DNA from: Kofleriaceae bacterium
Lineage (GTDB): Bacteria; Myxococcota_A; Polyangia; Haliangiales; Haliangiaceae
Assembly (NCBI GenBank): GCA_018058095.1
Contig: JAGPCO010000077.1
Coordinates: 1 to 37,694, forward strand
Direction of reading: 5' to 3'
DNA length: 37,694 nt
The notes beneath the pieces are model-generated. The model had not been told where the DNA came from. It did not search any database and worked only from the letters and a program-made list of their open reading frames with translations. Positions 20,277 through 34,640 of this stretch are shown here, piece after piece. How positions within the stretch are numbered: the first letter of the stretch is position 1; the number at the start of each line of letters is the position of its first letter. The position numbers and the translations under genes were made by a program.

Positions 20277-20984
20277 TCAGCGCGCCGCAGGCGGATCCTC
20301 GGGCTCGGCCGGGCACTGATAGAACCCGGTCGAGGTGGTGCAGCATTGGACGTACGCATCCTGGTATGGGGAGCACTCTCCTCCACGAGAGGCGCCCATG
20401 AATCCTTCCGGTAGCCCGAGGCATGGACCGAGGTTCAGGTCCGCACATCCGTTGCACAGCCGGACCGGGTAGTCGAAGGGACGGGTGATGAGCTCAGAGC
20501 CACCCTGCTCACCGTAGACCTGTACCGTGGCGATCATCGTATCGTCGTTGATGGAGCCGGGGTCGATGGCCGCTCGCAGGTCGCTCATCAGCGCTGGTGA
20601 CATCAGCTCGAACCTCGTCGCTGAGAGGCCGCCATCGGGACTCACCGAGGCATTGATGATCACGCTGAAGGCGGTGTCGAACTGGGTCAGCCGCAGGAAT
20701 CGGAGCGAGATGTCCGCCCCTTCCGCAAAGAACAGCCGCTGGTCCTCGAGCGTGCCACCCTCCGATGACGAGAAGTTCTTGAGCACGGGTGTGAGCAGGT
20801 ATCCCCGCTCCGAGCGTACGTCGAGCACCCCGCTCGAGATGTGCGAATCCTCGCTCGCCTCGACCCCACAGCCTTCCGACGGTGGAACGTTGTTCAGGAT
20901 GACGACGCGGGTGTCGGCGTCTGATGGCGCGGCACAACCGGCAGCAGCGACGGCGAACAGGGTGATGGCGACGAACTTCTGCAT
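20277..20984 (-). CDS. Small lipoprotein of unknown function
   Basis: A 235-residue protein with a signal sequence ending at lipobox AAAGC (Cys17). The mature part is beta-rich (RVVILNNVPPSEGCGVEASE) and ends in a Cys-rich patch (RLCNGCADLNLGPCLGLPEG and QCCTTSTGFYQC) that could form disulfides in the periplasm or outside. A GGAGG Shine-Dalgarno precedes ATG 20984. It lies 26 bases after aroKB and before the roadblock gene but looks foreign to the metabolic operon: by eye its GC content and codon use (TCG/TCC/CGT mixed, more A/T third bases) differ from both neighbours. I do not recognise the family. Confidence 0.75.
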   Translation of the reverse strand: MQKFVAITLFAVAAAGCAAPSDADTRVVILNNVPPSEGCGVEASEDSHISSGVLDVRSERGYLLTPVLKNFSSSEGGTLEDQRLFFAEGADISLRFLRLTQFDTAFSVIINASVSPDGGLSATRFELMSPALMSDLRAAIDPGSINDDTMIATVQVYGEQGGSELITRPFDYPVRLCNGCADLNLGPCLGLPEGFMGASRGGECSPYQDAYVQCCTTSTGFYQCPAEPEDPPAAR

Positions 20985-21010
20985 GGGGTCCTCCGGACGG
21001 AAAAATCGTA

Positions 21011-22618
21011 TCAAACCGCGGGGTGCGATCGCAAAATCCGTCGCAGCTCGTCGACCTCGACGTCGATGGGCGCACACCGCCCTACGTCGTGGACCGCGAC
21101 GAACCGCACACGGCTCCCCGCCCGCTTCTTGTCGACGCCGAGCCGGGCCAGCGCCGGCTCGTTTAGATAAGCGCGCGGGTCGGCCGCCAGGCCGGTGGTG
21201 CGCAGCCGGGCCGCGACCTCGCCCGCCAGGTCGGCCGGGGCCAGGCCGAGCGCGTGCGACACCACGCAGGCCGCGACCAGGCCGAGGCCGACCGCCTCGC
21301 CGTGCGCCAGGCCGTGCTCGGCCTCGATGGCGTGACCGACGGTGTGGCCGAGGTTGAGCAGCAGGCGCTGCCCGGTCTGCTCGCGCTCGTCGACGCTGAC
21401 CACCCAGGCCTTGCTGGCGGCGGCGCGGGTGATGACCTCGGTCAGGCTGGTCGGCACCGGCGCGTCGTCGGCGCCGGCGGCCCAGCCGGCGTGTGCCGCG
21501 ACCAGGTCCCACAACCCGCCGCCGGTGAGGAGGCCGTACTTCCACAGCTCGCCGAAGCCGGCCCGGCGCTCGTGTGCCGGCAACGTCGCCAGCAGCGGCA
21601 GGTGGGCGCTGACCAGGCGCGGCTGCCAGAACGCGCCCACCAGGTTCTTGCCGGCGGCCAGGTCGAGCCCGGTCTTGCCGCCGATGGCCGAGTCGGTCAT
21701 GGCCACGATCGTCGTCGGCAGGTGGACGACGGGGACGCCGCGGAACAGGGTCGCGGCGACGAAGCCGGCCAGGTCGCCGACGACGCCGCCGCCGATGGCG
21801 ACCAGCGCCGAGCCGCGATCGAGGCCGGCCGCGACCAGCGCGTCGCACAGGGCCTGGTAGCTGGCGATCGACTTCGACGCCTCACCCGGCGCGACCACGT
21901 GCCAGGCCGCGCTCGGGCCCAGGCCGGGCAGCGCCGCCGCCAGCGGCGCCGACCAGCGCGCCGCCACGTTGCCGTCGATGACCACGGCGATCCGGCTGGC
22001 GCCGGCCAGCGCGGCCAGCACACCGGCGTCGGGCAGCGCCGGGCTGACCCGCACCGGGTAGCTGCGCGCGCCGAGCGCGACCGTGGCCGCCAGCTCGGGC
22101 AGCGGCACGGCGGCGCTGGCGGCGGCGGCGGCGGCGATCGCGCCGACGACCTCGGCCACCGTGGCGCCGTCGGTCGGCACGGTGGCGTGGGCGCGCCGGT
22201 ACGCCGGCAGGCGCGCCGCCAGCAGCGCGGCGGCGCCGGCGTCGTCGCCGAGCAACGGCCGGGCCGGGCCACCGGCGGCGCGGCGGCGCACCTCGGCCAG
22301 CTCGGCGGTGAGCGCCACCACCAGGCCGGCCGCGCGCATGTGCTCGACGTTGTCGGCGTGAGCGGCGCAGCCGCCGCCGGTGGCGACGACGAGGCCGCCG
22401 GCCGCGGCCTGCGCGCACAGCGCGGCCAGCGCGGCCCGCTCGCGCCGGCGGAAGTCGGGCTCGTCGGCGGCGACCAGGCCGGCGACCGGGGCGCCGGCGG
22501 CGGCGGCGATGACGTCGTCGAGATCGACGAAGCGCCAGCCGAGGTGATCGGCCAGCGCTCGTCCGACGGTGGTCTTGCCCACCGCCATGAACCCGATCAG
22601 GAAGATCGACCGGGTCAC
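21011..22618 (-). CDS. aroKB: Shikimate kinase / 3-dehydroquinate synthase fusion
   Basis: A 535-residue fusion of two shikimate-pathway enzymes. Residues 1-175 are shikimate kinase: Walker A GFMAVGKTTVGR, WRFVDLDDVI, the DEPDFRRRE shikimate-binding Arg region, VVATGGGC, and RRRAAGGPARPLL. Residues about 178-535 are 3-dehydroquinate synthase: AIGGGVVGDLAGFVAATLFR, TTIVAMTDSAIGGKTGLDLA, the metal-ligand Glu in GFGELWKYG, the His pair region NLGHTVGHAIEAEHG, and DKKRAGSRVRFV. The start is GTG 22618, seven bases after the pilQ stop. pilMNOPQ-aroK-aroB neighbourhood is conserved in many proteobacteria, where the two aro genes are separate. Confidence 0.95.
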   Translation of the reverse strand: MTRSIFLIGFMAVGKTTVGRALADHLGWRFVDLDDVIAAAAGAPVAGLVAADEPDFRRRERAALAALCAQAAAGGLVVATGGGCAAHADNVEHMRAAGLVVALTAELAEVRRRAAGGPARPLLGDDAGAAALLAARLPAYRRAHATVPTDGATVAEVVGAIAAAAAASAAVPLPELAATVALGARSYPVRVSPALPDAGVLAALAGASRIAVVIDGNVAARWSAPLAAALPGLGPSAAWHVVAPGEASKSIASYQALCDALVAAGLDRGSALVAIGGGVVGDLAGFVAATLFRGVPVVHLPTTIVAMTDSAIGGKTGLDLAAGKNLVGAFWQPRLVSAHLPLLATLPAHERRAGFGELWKYGLLTGGGLWDLVAAHAGWAAGADDAPVPTSLTEVITRAAASKAWVVSVDEREQTGQRLLLNLGHTVGHAIEAEHGLAHGEAVGLGLVAACVVSHALGLAPADLAGEVAARLRTTGLAADPRAYLNEPALARLGVDKKRAGSRVRFVAVHDVGRCAPIDVEVDELRRILRSHPAV

Positions 22619-22625
22619 GGCGGGC

Positions 22626-26918
<4,293 letters not shown>

Positions 26919-26966
26919 GGTGACTCCTCGAGGCGCACGTGCCCCCGTGGACAGACGCGAGCTGGT

Positions 26967-26988
26967 CCGCGTCGGTGCGCCGACGCGG
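26967..26988 (-). promoter_or_regulatory. Hairpin in the pilQ leader
   Basis: CCGCGTCGG and CCGACGCGG form a perfect 9-bp stem with a 4-base loop, about 50 bases before the pilQ ATG. It could be an operator or an mRNA structure affecting pilQ stability or translation. Confidence 0.45.
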
Positions 26989-27084
26989 CGGGCGCCGACG
27001 GCCGGCGCAGAACGATGGCGATGGATGCGTGCGAGCGAACGAACGAAGCGGAGGCGGGAAGACGGTCGGGGACGGTGAGAGTGG

Positions 27085-27122
27085 AAATTGTCGCCCGCCG
27101 AGCGGGGCGATCACAATTTTTT
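27085..27122. promoter_or_regulatory. Bulged hairpin with T-run just after pilP
   Basis: AAATTGT (27085-27091) pairs with ACAATTT (27113-27119), enclosing a G/C stem (GCCCGCCGAGCGGGGC) with small bulges. A run of six T follows on the plus strand and, as A residues, precedes it on the minus strand. In the pil direction it begins 8 bases past the pilP stop. It has terminator shape only on the plus strand, where no gene points. For the minus strand an RNA processing or attenuation site is more likely. Confidence 0.5.
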
Positions 27123-27129
27123 GCTGTGG

Positions 27130-27882
27130 CTACGGTGCGCCCGGGGCGGGCGTGGAGGAGGTAGCGGGTGGCGTCGCGCTCGGGGCCGGCGTCGGCGCGA
27201 CCGGGACGCGCGGCACGGTGGCCCGGCCGCGGCCGCGCTCGTCGTCGTCGTCGATCTGGGTTGGCCGCAGCTCGTCGGGGTACAGCTCGATCGACCGCTC
27301 CTCCGGCTCGCGCACCGTCGGCGCGTCGCTGGCGATCTCGAGGGTGATGGTGCGGTCGCCGATCTGCTTGACCCGGGCCTTCTCGGAGCCGAGACAGTCA
27401 CCGACCAGGACCTTGTGGCCGACGTTGGCGGTGTCCTGGAACAGCGCGTAGCGCCGGGTCGGGCCGCGGGCGACGATGCCGACCAGCTTCATGTCGCGCA
27501 GCGAGTAGTTGCTGGCGACGAGCTGCTTCTGGGTGCACAGCTCCGACGGCGACAGCGGGCGCTGATCGTCGCCGAGCAGGGCGTCCTTGAGGATGACGTA
27601 CGAGCGGAACGGATCGCGCCGCTCGTTGCCGGCCAGGTCGGGCTGGAAGTCGGTGTCGCGGAAGGCGCGCCGGATGGTGGCGCGCTCCCCGGCGGTGACG
27701 CGGTCCTCGATGCGGGGGTAGGTCCGCATCGCGCCGGCGGCGCCGGCGGCACCGGCGGCGGGCGCGGCCGCGGCCGGCTTGGCCGCGTTGGGGCGGACCG
27801 GCGGCGGCGCCTCGTCCTCGCCTCCACACCCGGTCAGGCCGATCAGGACGACGAGCAGGGCGGCATGGTCACGACGGGTCAT
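27130..27882 (-). CDS. pilP: Type IV pilus lipoprotein PilP
   Basis: A 250-residue inner-membrane lipoprotein (lipobox LTGC, Cys19) that links PilN/PilO to the PilQ secretin. After an Ala/Pro linker, the C-terminal HR-type domain is recognisable: YSLRDMKLVGIVARGPTRRY, ALFQDTANVGHKVLVGDCLG and VKQIGDRTITLEI. An extra Pro/Ala/Thr-rich tail of about 45 residues follows the folded part. A GGGAGG Shine-Dalgarno precedes ATG 27882, and the pilO stop is only two bases upstream. Confidence 0.95.
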   Translation of the reverse strand: MTRRDHAALLVVLIGLTGCGGEDEAPPPVRPNAAKPAAAAPAAGAAGAAGAMRTYPRIEDRVTAGERATIRRAFRDTDFQPDLAGNERRDPFRSYVILKDALLGDDQRPLSPSELCTQKQLVASNYSLRDMKLVGIVARGPTRRYALFQDTANVGHKVLVGDCLGSEKARVKQIGDRTITLEIASDAPTVREPEERSIELYPDELRPTQIDDDDERGRGRATVPRVPVAPTPAPSATPPATSSTPAPGAP

Positions 27883-27884
27883 GG

Positions 27885-28730
27885 CTAGTTGCCTCCCTTG
27901 GGCGCCACGCGCTGCTCGGACGTCTCGAGCGCCTTGGTGGTGGCGGCCTTGGCCCCGGCCGGCGTCGCGGCGGGGGCGGGGCGGGCCGAGCCGGCCCCGG
28001 ATCCAGTGCCCGAGCCCGAGCCCGGACCGGCCGAGCCGGAACCAGCACCGGGCGCCTTGGCCCCGGCCCCGGCGGGCGGGGCGGCGGCGGGTGCGGGCGT
28101 GGGGGCGGCGCCCGGCGGCGCGGCCTTCGGCTCGAGGCGGAAGGTCGAGGCCGAGAACTTCGCGGCCAGGACGATCTCGCGGTTGCGCTCCTTGGGCTCG
28201 GTCAGCTCGAGGTTCTCGATGGTGATGATGCGCTCGCGCTCGGCCGCGGTCGTGCTGCCGGGGTTGACGTCACGCTGGACCAGCGACGCGAAGAAGCGCT
28301 TGATCTGGTACCAGGTCCCGGTGATCTCGATGACCACCGGCACCTTGAGGAAGCCGTCGACCGCGGTCTCCTTGCCGTAGTCCCACTTGCGGACCTCGAC
28401 CCCGGCCTCGCCGACCTTGCGGCTGAGCGTCTCGAAGAACGCCGGCAGCTCGGCCTCGGTCGGCAGCGCCTTGGCGTTCTCCTCGAGCTGCCGCTGCAGC
28501 TCGTCGCTCTCCTTGAGGAGGGCCTCGTACTCCTTCTTGTCGTTCTCGAGCGCGCGCTTGGTCTGGCGCAGGCTCTGGTTCTTGGCCTCGGCGTCGTCGA
28601 GCTCGGCCCGCGTCTTCTTGTAGCCGAACTGGAAGTACAGCGCGCCGAGGGCGACGCCCAGGCCGAGGAAGACGGCGATCTTGTACGACGCCGGTTTCTT
28701 GGAGAACTCGATGAGCGCGTCGCTGGCCAT
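27885..28730 (-). CDS. pilO: Type IV pilus assembly protein PilO
   Basis: A 281-residue inner-membrane protein: a short cytoplasmic start, a membrane helix at 19-38 (YKIAVFLGLGVALGALYFQF), a coiled coil at about 40-90 (RAELDDAEAKNQSLRQTKRA), then the ferredoxin-like periplasmic domain (FFETLSRKVGEAGVEVRKWD, VPVVIEITGTWYQIKRFFAS). It pairs with PilN to form the periplasmic alignment ring. The last 75 residues are an unusual Ala/Pro/Gly/Ser tail with SGSGTGSG-like runs, absent from typical PilO. The start codon shares one base with the pilN stop (TGATG), so translation is coupled. Confidence 0.95.
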   Translation of the reverse strand: MASDALIEFSKKPASYKIAVFLGLGVALGALYFQFGYKKTRAELDDAEAKNQSLRQTKRALENDKKEYEALLKESDELQRQLEENAKALPTEAELPAFFETLSRKVGEAGVEVRKWDYGKETAVDGFLKVPVVIEITGTWYQIKRFFASLVQRDVNPGSTTAAERERIITIENLELTEPKERNREIVLAAKFSASTFRLEPKAAPPGAAPTPAPAAAPPAGAGAKAPGAGSGSAGPGSGSGTGSGAGSARPAPAATPAGAKAATTKALETSEQRVAPKGGN

Positions 28731-29386
28731 CAGTACACGACCTTCCCGGTGATGGCGAACTGGAAGTAGGTGATGCTCGAGTCCTTGTCGGTCACCCGCT
28801 GCCCGCCCTGGGGCGACACGTCGCTGAAGTAGACCGAGGCCTGCATCCGCTTGGCCAGCTGGATCACGTCGGGGTCGGACTGCGCCCCACCGGTGAGGAT
28901 GAAGCCGCCGTCCTTCTCGATCAGGCTGGTGATCCACACGTGCTTGGGATCCCAGTCGAGTGCGAACCGCTTGTTGGGGTCGCCCTTGGGTCCCGGGTTG
29001 ACCTTGTCCTTCATGTCGTCGCTCATCGTCGGCGTGCGGCCGGGCGTGAGGATGTCGGTCAGCTCCTGCAGCAGGTGGGCCGGCACCGCCTTGACCTGGA
29101 TGAGCTTCTCGATGGCCGCGCTGCGCTCCTTGGCGGCGACGACCACCGCCTTGAGCGTGGGGAACTCCTTGAGGTCGCGCTGCTTGGCCGCGTTGTCGCG
29201 CGCCAGCTCGCGGTTCTCGTCGTCGAAGCCGGAGATCTTGCTGCGCATGGGCAGGTGCACCAGCACGACCACCGCGGCGGCGGCGGCGGCGACGGCGGCG
29301 CCGCCGATCCACAGGTCGCGCGTCGGCGCCGCGGTCGAGGCGGCGCGCTTGACCTTGCGTTGTGGGAGGAGGTTGATCTTGATCAT
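28730..29386 (-). CDS. pilN: Type IV pilus assembly protein PilN
   Basis: A 218-residue inner-membrane protein. It begins with the diagnostic MIKINLLPQRKVKRA, the cytoplasmic peptide that binds PilM. A membrane helix at about 27-47 (IGGAAVAAAAAAVVVLVHLP) and a coiled coil (NRELARDNAAKQRDLKEF) follow. The periplasmic domain (AIEKLIQVKAVPAHLLQELT, HVWITSLIEKDGGFILTG) is PilN/GspL-like. A GGAGG Shine-Dalgarno precedes ATG 29386, which overlaps the pilM stop codon (ATGA). Confidence 0.96.
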   Translation of the reverse strand: MIKINLLPQRKVKRAASTAAPTRDLWIGGAAVAAAAAAVVVLVHLPMRSKISGFDDENRELARDNAAKQRDLKEFPTLKAVVVAAKERSAAIEKLIQVKAVPAHLLQELTDILTPGRTPTMSDDMKDKVNPGPKGDPNKRFALDWDPKHVWITSLIEKDGGFILTGGAQSDPDVIQLAKRMQASVYFSDVSPQGGQRVTDKDSSITYFQFAITGKVVY

Positions 29387-30429
29387 CGGTCGCCTCCGGC
29401 ACGCAGCGCCAGGCCGAGGCCGATCAGGGCCTCCGACGAGTGCGCCGCCAGGTAGTTGCGATCGAGCGACGGGTCGATCTCGACCCGGCGCCAGCTGTCG
29501 ACCACCTCGATCGGCAGGCGCGAGCGCCGCTCGATGGCCTTGTGCAGCGCGCCGACCTTGGCGGTGCCGCCGGCCAGGCAGACCCGGGTCACGTTGGCCT
29601 CGGCCGTGGTGGCCAGGAAGAAGTCGAGCGAGCGCTGGAACTCGCCGGCCATCACCTCGGCCACGCCGTCGATGATGCGCACCACCTCCTGCGGCACCAC
29701 GCCCATCTCGCCGGCCGAGCCGCCGACCTTGTAGGCGTCGGCCTCCTCGGTCGAGATGCCCATCTGCTTCTGGATCTCCTCGGTGATCGCGTTGCCACCG
29801 ATGGTCACGTCGCGGGTGAACAGGCTGACCCCGGCCCGGACGATGTTGATGTTGGCGATGGCCGCGCCGACGGTGATGATGACGATGGTCTCGCGCGGGT
29901 CGAGCTGGTAGTTGACCTCGAACCCGTTCTGGCTGGCGAAGGCGGCGACGTCGACCACCTGCGGCGTGAGCGAGGCGTCGCGCACGACCTGGACGTAGTC
30001 GCTCACCACCTCGTGCTTGGCGGCGACCAGCAGCAGCTCGGTCTGGCCGCTGGCGTTGAGCGGGTTGACCACGTGGTAGTCGACCTCGACGTCGTCCTTG
30101 CCGAACGGGATGTGGTGCTCGGCCTCGGCCCGGATGTAGTCACCCATGGCCTCGGGCTTGGTCGCCGGCACCGCGATCTTCTTGATGATCACCGAGTGCC
30201 CGGCCAGGGCGATGGCCACGTCCTTGCTGCGCAGGCGCAGCCGGCTCCACAGCGCGCGGATGGCCTCGACCACCGCGCCGTGATCCATGATCGTCCCGTC
30301 GACGATCGTCTGCGGCACCAGCGGCTGCATGCCGAAGGCCTGCAGGGCATAACCGGCGCGGCCCTTCTTCAGCTGCACCGCTTTGATGCTGCTGGAGCCA
30401 ATGTCGAGCCCGATGCAGTTCTTGGCCAT
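29383..30429 (-). CDS. pilM: Type IV pilus assembly protein PilM
   Basis: A 348-residue cytoplasmic, actin-like ATPase-fold protein that docks on the PilN N-terminus. It begins MAKNCIGLDIGSSSIKAVQL (phosphate-1 loop) and shows the family blocks KKIAVPATKPEAMGDYIRAE, HHIPFGKDDVEVDYHVV, VSLFTRDVTIGGNAITEEIQ and VCLAGGTAKVGALHKAIERR. The length is typical. It is the first gene of the pilMNOPQ operon. AAGGAAA about 9 bases before ATG 30429 serves as ribosome binding site, and a perfect palindrome lies 31-49 bases upstream. Confidence 0.97.
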   Translation of the reverse strand: MAKNCIGLDIGSSSIKAVQLKKGRAGYALQAFGMQPLVPQTIVDGTIMDHGAVVEAIRALWSRLRLRSKDVAIALAGHSVIIKKIAVPATKPEAMGDYIRAEAEHHIPFGKDDVEVDYHVVNPLNASGQTELLLVAAKHEVVSDYVQVVRDASLTPQVVDVAAFASQNGFEVNYQLDPRETIVIITVGAAIANINIVRAGVSLFTRDVTIGGNAITEEIQKQMGISTEEADAYKVGGSAGEMGVVPQEVVRIIDGVAEVMAGEFQRSLDFFLATTAEANVTRVCLAGGTAKVGALHKAIERRSRLPIEVVDSWRRVEIDPSLDRNYLAAHSSEALIGLGLALRAGGDR

Positions 30430-30459
30430 GGGGTGGTTTCCTTCGGCCCTGTACGCCGA

Positions 30460-30478
30460 TGTCCTACATGGTAGGACA
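30460..30478. promoter_or_regulatory. Palindromic operator-like site upstream of pilM
   Basis: TGTCCTAC and GTAGGACA are perfect inverted 8-mers separated by 3 bases. On the minus strand a weak promoter (TTGCGA, 18-base gap, TACCAT) would place its -10 inside this palindrome, so a bound dimer would block it. An mRNA hairpin is the alternative reading. Confidence 0.5.
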
Positions 30479-30548
30479 AGGTGGTTTCAGATCGCAAAAA
30501 AGCGGCGGTGAGTCGATCCGTAGTCGTTTGATTGCAGCACGTTGCGCA

Positions 30549-31520
<972 letters not shown>

Positions 31521-31528
31521 AGTCGAAA

Positions 31529-31534
31529 ATCGTA
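31529..31534 (-). promoter_or_regulatory. Putative -10 box TACGAT of the sigma-54 activator gene
   Basis: On the minus strand TACGAT is 8 bases before GTG 31520, with no Shine-Dalgarno for either that start or ATG 31508. Confidence 0.45.
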
Positions 31535-31719
31535 CCACCAAGATCTCCGGGCCCCAAAAAACGCGGGGTTGCCCGCGGCCACGCCGCGGCCTGTCCCGGG
31601 TACCCGCCCGACCGGCGCCCCAGCCTGGCGCCAACTTAGTTGTCACCCTGCCAACCAGAATTGGCGTAGCCGGGGAGGTTGACCCTGACTATGATTTTGA
31701 AACCGTTGGCGCTTCGATC

Positions 31720-31735
31720 TGGCCGGCGGTTTGCT
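31720..31735 (+). promoter_or_regulatory. Sigma-54 promoter of the VWA lipoprotein gene
   Basis: TGGCCGGCGGTTTGCT matches the -24/-12 consensus with TGGC and TTGCT in exact register (GG to GC spacing correct). Transcription would start near 31746, leaving a leader of about 19 bases that holds the GGAGGAG Shine-Dalgarno (31756-31762). The 256-base divergent gap upstream has room for activator binding sites; I see no clear dyad to assign. Confidence 0.7.
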
Positions 31736-31764
31736 CTATCGTTCCGCATCTCCACGGAGGAGCC

Positions 31765-33186
<1,422 letters not shown>

Positions 33187-33188
33187 AC

Positions 33189-34565
33189 ATGACGCATGGG
33201 CATGTGTCGAGTTCACTGTTGGTCTCGGTGGCAGTTGCAATAGTCTCTCTCCTAACACCATCTCTCGCCGAGGCCGCCTGTGAAAGCGGTCGTCCCACAC
33301 TGGTGGGCTACTACAACGATATCCACTTCAAGAGCTTCGCCCCAACCGGGTCTCAAGTCGCCACAGTCAGTCACGCGTCATCGTATACGCTTCCCCCGAC
33401 GCTGATTTCCTGTGGCATCTTCGCAAGAACGACGGCTGTCGGTGTTGAAATCCAAGCCGTTTATGATGGGGCTGCGTACTTTGTTCCACCGGGAACTTGG
33501 GCCGCTATGGCCGCCTCAGTTGGGGTTGGAAACGAGATTGTCTTTGGATCAGCCCTGAATGGGAACGACTTTCAAGTTCGCTACACGAGTGGCCAGGCAA
33601 GTGGGGCGGTTGCACGGATCGATCTTGCATACAAGTCCTCTGCCAAGGGTCCAGCGACATACGAGCCTATTGGGCACATCAATGTCTACTTTGACCCGGT
33701 TACAGCGCAGCATGAGACTTGGTTCTCAGTTCGCGCGACTTCCTCCAACGTCAGCGGCGGAATGCTCACACTGAACCACTCCCGGCTCAACGGCAGGAGT
33801 GACATGGAGGTGTTTGTCACGCAATCGGGATCACCCGTCTCCGGAGCCGCCGCAGTATTGAATGACAATACGATTTCCGTGTTCTATGACACGGGGCTCG
33901 CTCGATGGCGGATACGGAACAATACCGGCAGTTCGGGCATTCCTTTGAACTCTGTCTACAACATTCGGATTGAGCCGTTCGCCGACACCTTGACGTCTCC
34001 TACGTCGAACAGTGGACTCACGTACTCGAACCAAATATCAAATTCCAATCAACACGCCATTGTGTTCGCAATGGCTGCAAGCGCGAACATCGATCGTCCC
34101 TACCATGTCTACTATCAACCTGTGCAGCAAGTCTGGAAGGTTGGATACTCAGACGGAACCCCACTCCCGGCTGGCTCGAAGTTCTTCGTCCGCGCCTTCG
34201 GTTGGGCGAAGTACCACTCAGAATATGCTGGTGTTGTTGGCAGCAACAACACCAACGGCCTCGGCGTTGACCTCGCGGGCCGACCAGGCGGCATGGGCAG
34301 CGCCCGGACAACTGGCGCTGTTCGAACGCTGCCGAGTTGGACCTGGTTTGACCAGTTGGCTGCACCGGCGATTGTCATGCCCAGTGGAACAGGAAACAGT
34401 ACTAACTTGTCGATTCCGTTTCTCCACAAGTTCTACCTACGCTTTGTGAGTGGAACTTGGCAAATCGTCTCTTTCAGCAGCGGCAGTGTTTTTCGCTCCA
34501 GAGCAGCATTCAACGTGTGGAGCATGCGTGAGGACGATCCCCAATGGCCACCTGCGTTGCTGTGA
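33189..34565 (+). CDS. Low-GC secreted repeat protein (DUF7452-like)
   Basis: A 458-residue protein with a signal peptide (LLVSVAVAIVSLLTPSLAEA) and no lipobox Cys pattern. The mature part has two or three loose repeats ending in a Trp-containing hairpin: ARWRIRNNTGSSGIPLNSVY, QQVWKVGYSDGTPLPAGSKF and GTWQIVSFSSGSVFRSRAAF, with SDMEVFVTQSGSP in one unit. This recalls the secreted DUF7452 repeats; the assignment is tentative. By eye its GC content is in the low-to-mid fifties percent against over 70 percent around it, and codons ending in A or T are common, which suggests recent transfer. ATG 33189 follows the VWA stop by two bases with no Shine-Dalgarno, so coupled translation is likely. Confidence 0.75.
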   Translation: MTHGHVSSSLLVSVAVAIVSLLTPSLAEAACESGRPTLVGYYNDIHFKSFAPTGSQVATVSHASSYTLPPTLISCGIFARTTAVGVEIQAVYDGAAYFVPPGTWAAMAASVGVGNEIVFGSALNGNDFQVRYTSGQASGAVARIDLAYKSSAKGPATYEPIGHINVYFDPVTAQHETWFSVRATSSNVSGGMLTLNHSRLNGRSDMEVFVTQSGSPVSGAAAVLNDNTISVFYDTGLARWRIRNNTGSSGIPLNSVYNIRIEPFADTLTSPTSNSGLTYSNQISNSNQHAIVFAMAASANIDRPYHVYYQPVQQVWKVGYSDGTPLPAGSKFFVRAFGWAKYHSEYAGVVGSNNTNGLGVDLAGRPGGMGSARTTGAVRTLPSWTWFDQLAAPAIVMPSGTGNSTNLSIPFLHKFYLRFVSGTWQIVSFSSGSVFRSRAAFNVWSMREDDPQWPPALL

Positions 34566-34640
34566 CTCTGAATCAGTAGCAAGCGAGTATCCACGGACCC
34601 CGTCTTGTTCGGCCGCACCCCGGGCGCGAAAGGGACCATC

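Noticed and set aside
27085-27122. Rho-independent terminator for the pil operon
   Set aside because: The T-run lies on the plus strand. In the direction of pil transcription the stem is followed by ACAATTTCCAC with no U-tract.
27885-28120. Simple repeats in the PilO tail as a separate repeat element
   Set aside because: They are in-frame coding for Ala/Pro/Gly/Ser and keep reading frame to the PilO stop; there is no exact long tandem unit.
30479-30548. Sigma-54 promoter for pilM
   Set aside because: No GG-N10-GC pair in correct register was found in the gap upstream of pilM.
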